Shown here one piece after another: positions 5,644 through 5,776 of a stretch of DNA of 5,776 nucleotides (position 1 is its first letter; every line of letters begins with the position of its first letter). The translations under genes and the position numbers were made by a program. The notes under the pieces were generated by a model, which had not been told where the DNA came from, did not search any database, and was given only the letters and a program-made list of their open reading frames with translations. Location: NCBI GenBank assembly GCA_023418255.1, contig JAEZZZ010000141.1:1-5776 (forward strand), written 5' to 3'. The DNA is from Bacteroidota bacterium (GTDB lineage Bacteria > Bacteroidota > Bacteroidia > Bacteroidales > Dysgonomonadaceae).

Positions 5644-5662
5644 GCTTTCTAACCCGCATTAT

Positions 5663-5776
5663 TCATGAAGAACACTTTCCATTTTCTTTGCCCCTCTTTT
5701 CCTCTGTGGGATGAATGGTTTTACTATTTTCTAATTCGATGATTGTTTTTTGAACGTTTCTTACTCCGCAAAAACA
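5663..5776 (-). CDS. 3' end of an unidentified small Cys-containing protein (partial)
   Basis: An open frame enters at the right edge and ends at TGA (5665-5663) after 37 residues. It begins CFCGVRNVQKTI, continues with a charged stretch (HPTEEKRGKENG, 22-33) and ends GKCSS. It holds three cysteines, one C-x-C pair near the edge and one four residues or fewer from the end. The other two minus frames are closed by stops here. I do not recognise it and it has no propeller-like strand pattern. In Bacteroides, TolB-like propeller genes often follow small secreted NVEALA-type proteins whose C-termini carry cysteines, so this may be such a gene, but the defining N-terminal motif would be off the window. 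It ends 19 nt before the TTG of the propeller remnant, so they may be co-transcribed. A chance frame of this length is possible. Confidence 0.4.
   Translation of the reverse strand, partial: CFCGVRNVQKTIIELENSKTIHPTEEKRGKENGKCSS

Overview
The window looks like chromosomal DNA from the phylum Bacteroidota, most likely order Bacteroidales. The support is threefold: promoters with the Bacteroidota -33 TTTG / -7 TAnnTTTG architecture, a six-bladed beta-propeller lipoprotein and TolB-like propeller of types common in gut Bacteroidales, and a Bacteroidota-style S15 and PqqL-like M16 peptidase. Species cannot be named from the sequence. Every gene I can support lies on the minus strand; the plus-strand open frames are shadows.

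In minus-strand order (right to left): (1) 5776-5663, the 3' tail of an unidentified small protein containing cysteines; (2) 5643-5155, the C-terminal part of a TolB-like beta-propeller that has lost its N-terminal half and has no good start; (3) 5151-4072, an intact six-bladed beta-propeller lipoprotein that starts 3 nt after the previous stop; (4) 3852-3583, rpsO (ribosomal protein S15), with its own strong promoter and terminator; (5) about 3388-3297, an unannotated small RNA with a near-perfect Bacteroidota promoter and a U-rich terminator; (6) 3175-353, a secreted two-domain M16 zinc metallopeptidase related to PqqL; (7) 50-1, the first 17 codons of a peptide gene whose N-terminus fits a double-glycine (GG) export leader.

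Two intergenic stretches exceed 300 bases. Positions 3176-3582 hold the rpsO terminator, an AT-only 18-bp hairpin, the small-RNA unit, a dyad and the M16 promoter. Positions 51-352 hold a heptamer tandem repeat touching the M16 stop codon, a 12-bp hairpin, and the probable promoter of the GG-leader gene with an inverted repeat around its -7 element. The 219-base gap 3853-4071 carries only the rpsO promoter, with no convincing terminator for the propeller genes.

How the parts relate: rpsO is housekeeping and its neighbours appear to be independent transcription units. The two propeller genes form a tightly coupled pair, probably an operon entering from beyond the right edge. The best leads for something undescribed are the small RNA beside rpsO, the GG-leader peptide cut by the left edge, and the remodelled small-protein/propeller locus at the right edge.
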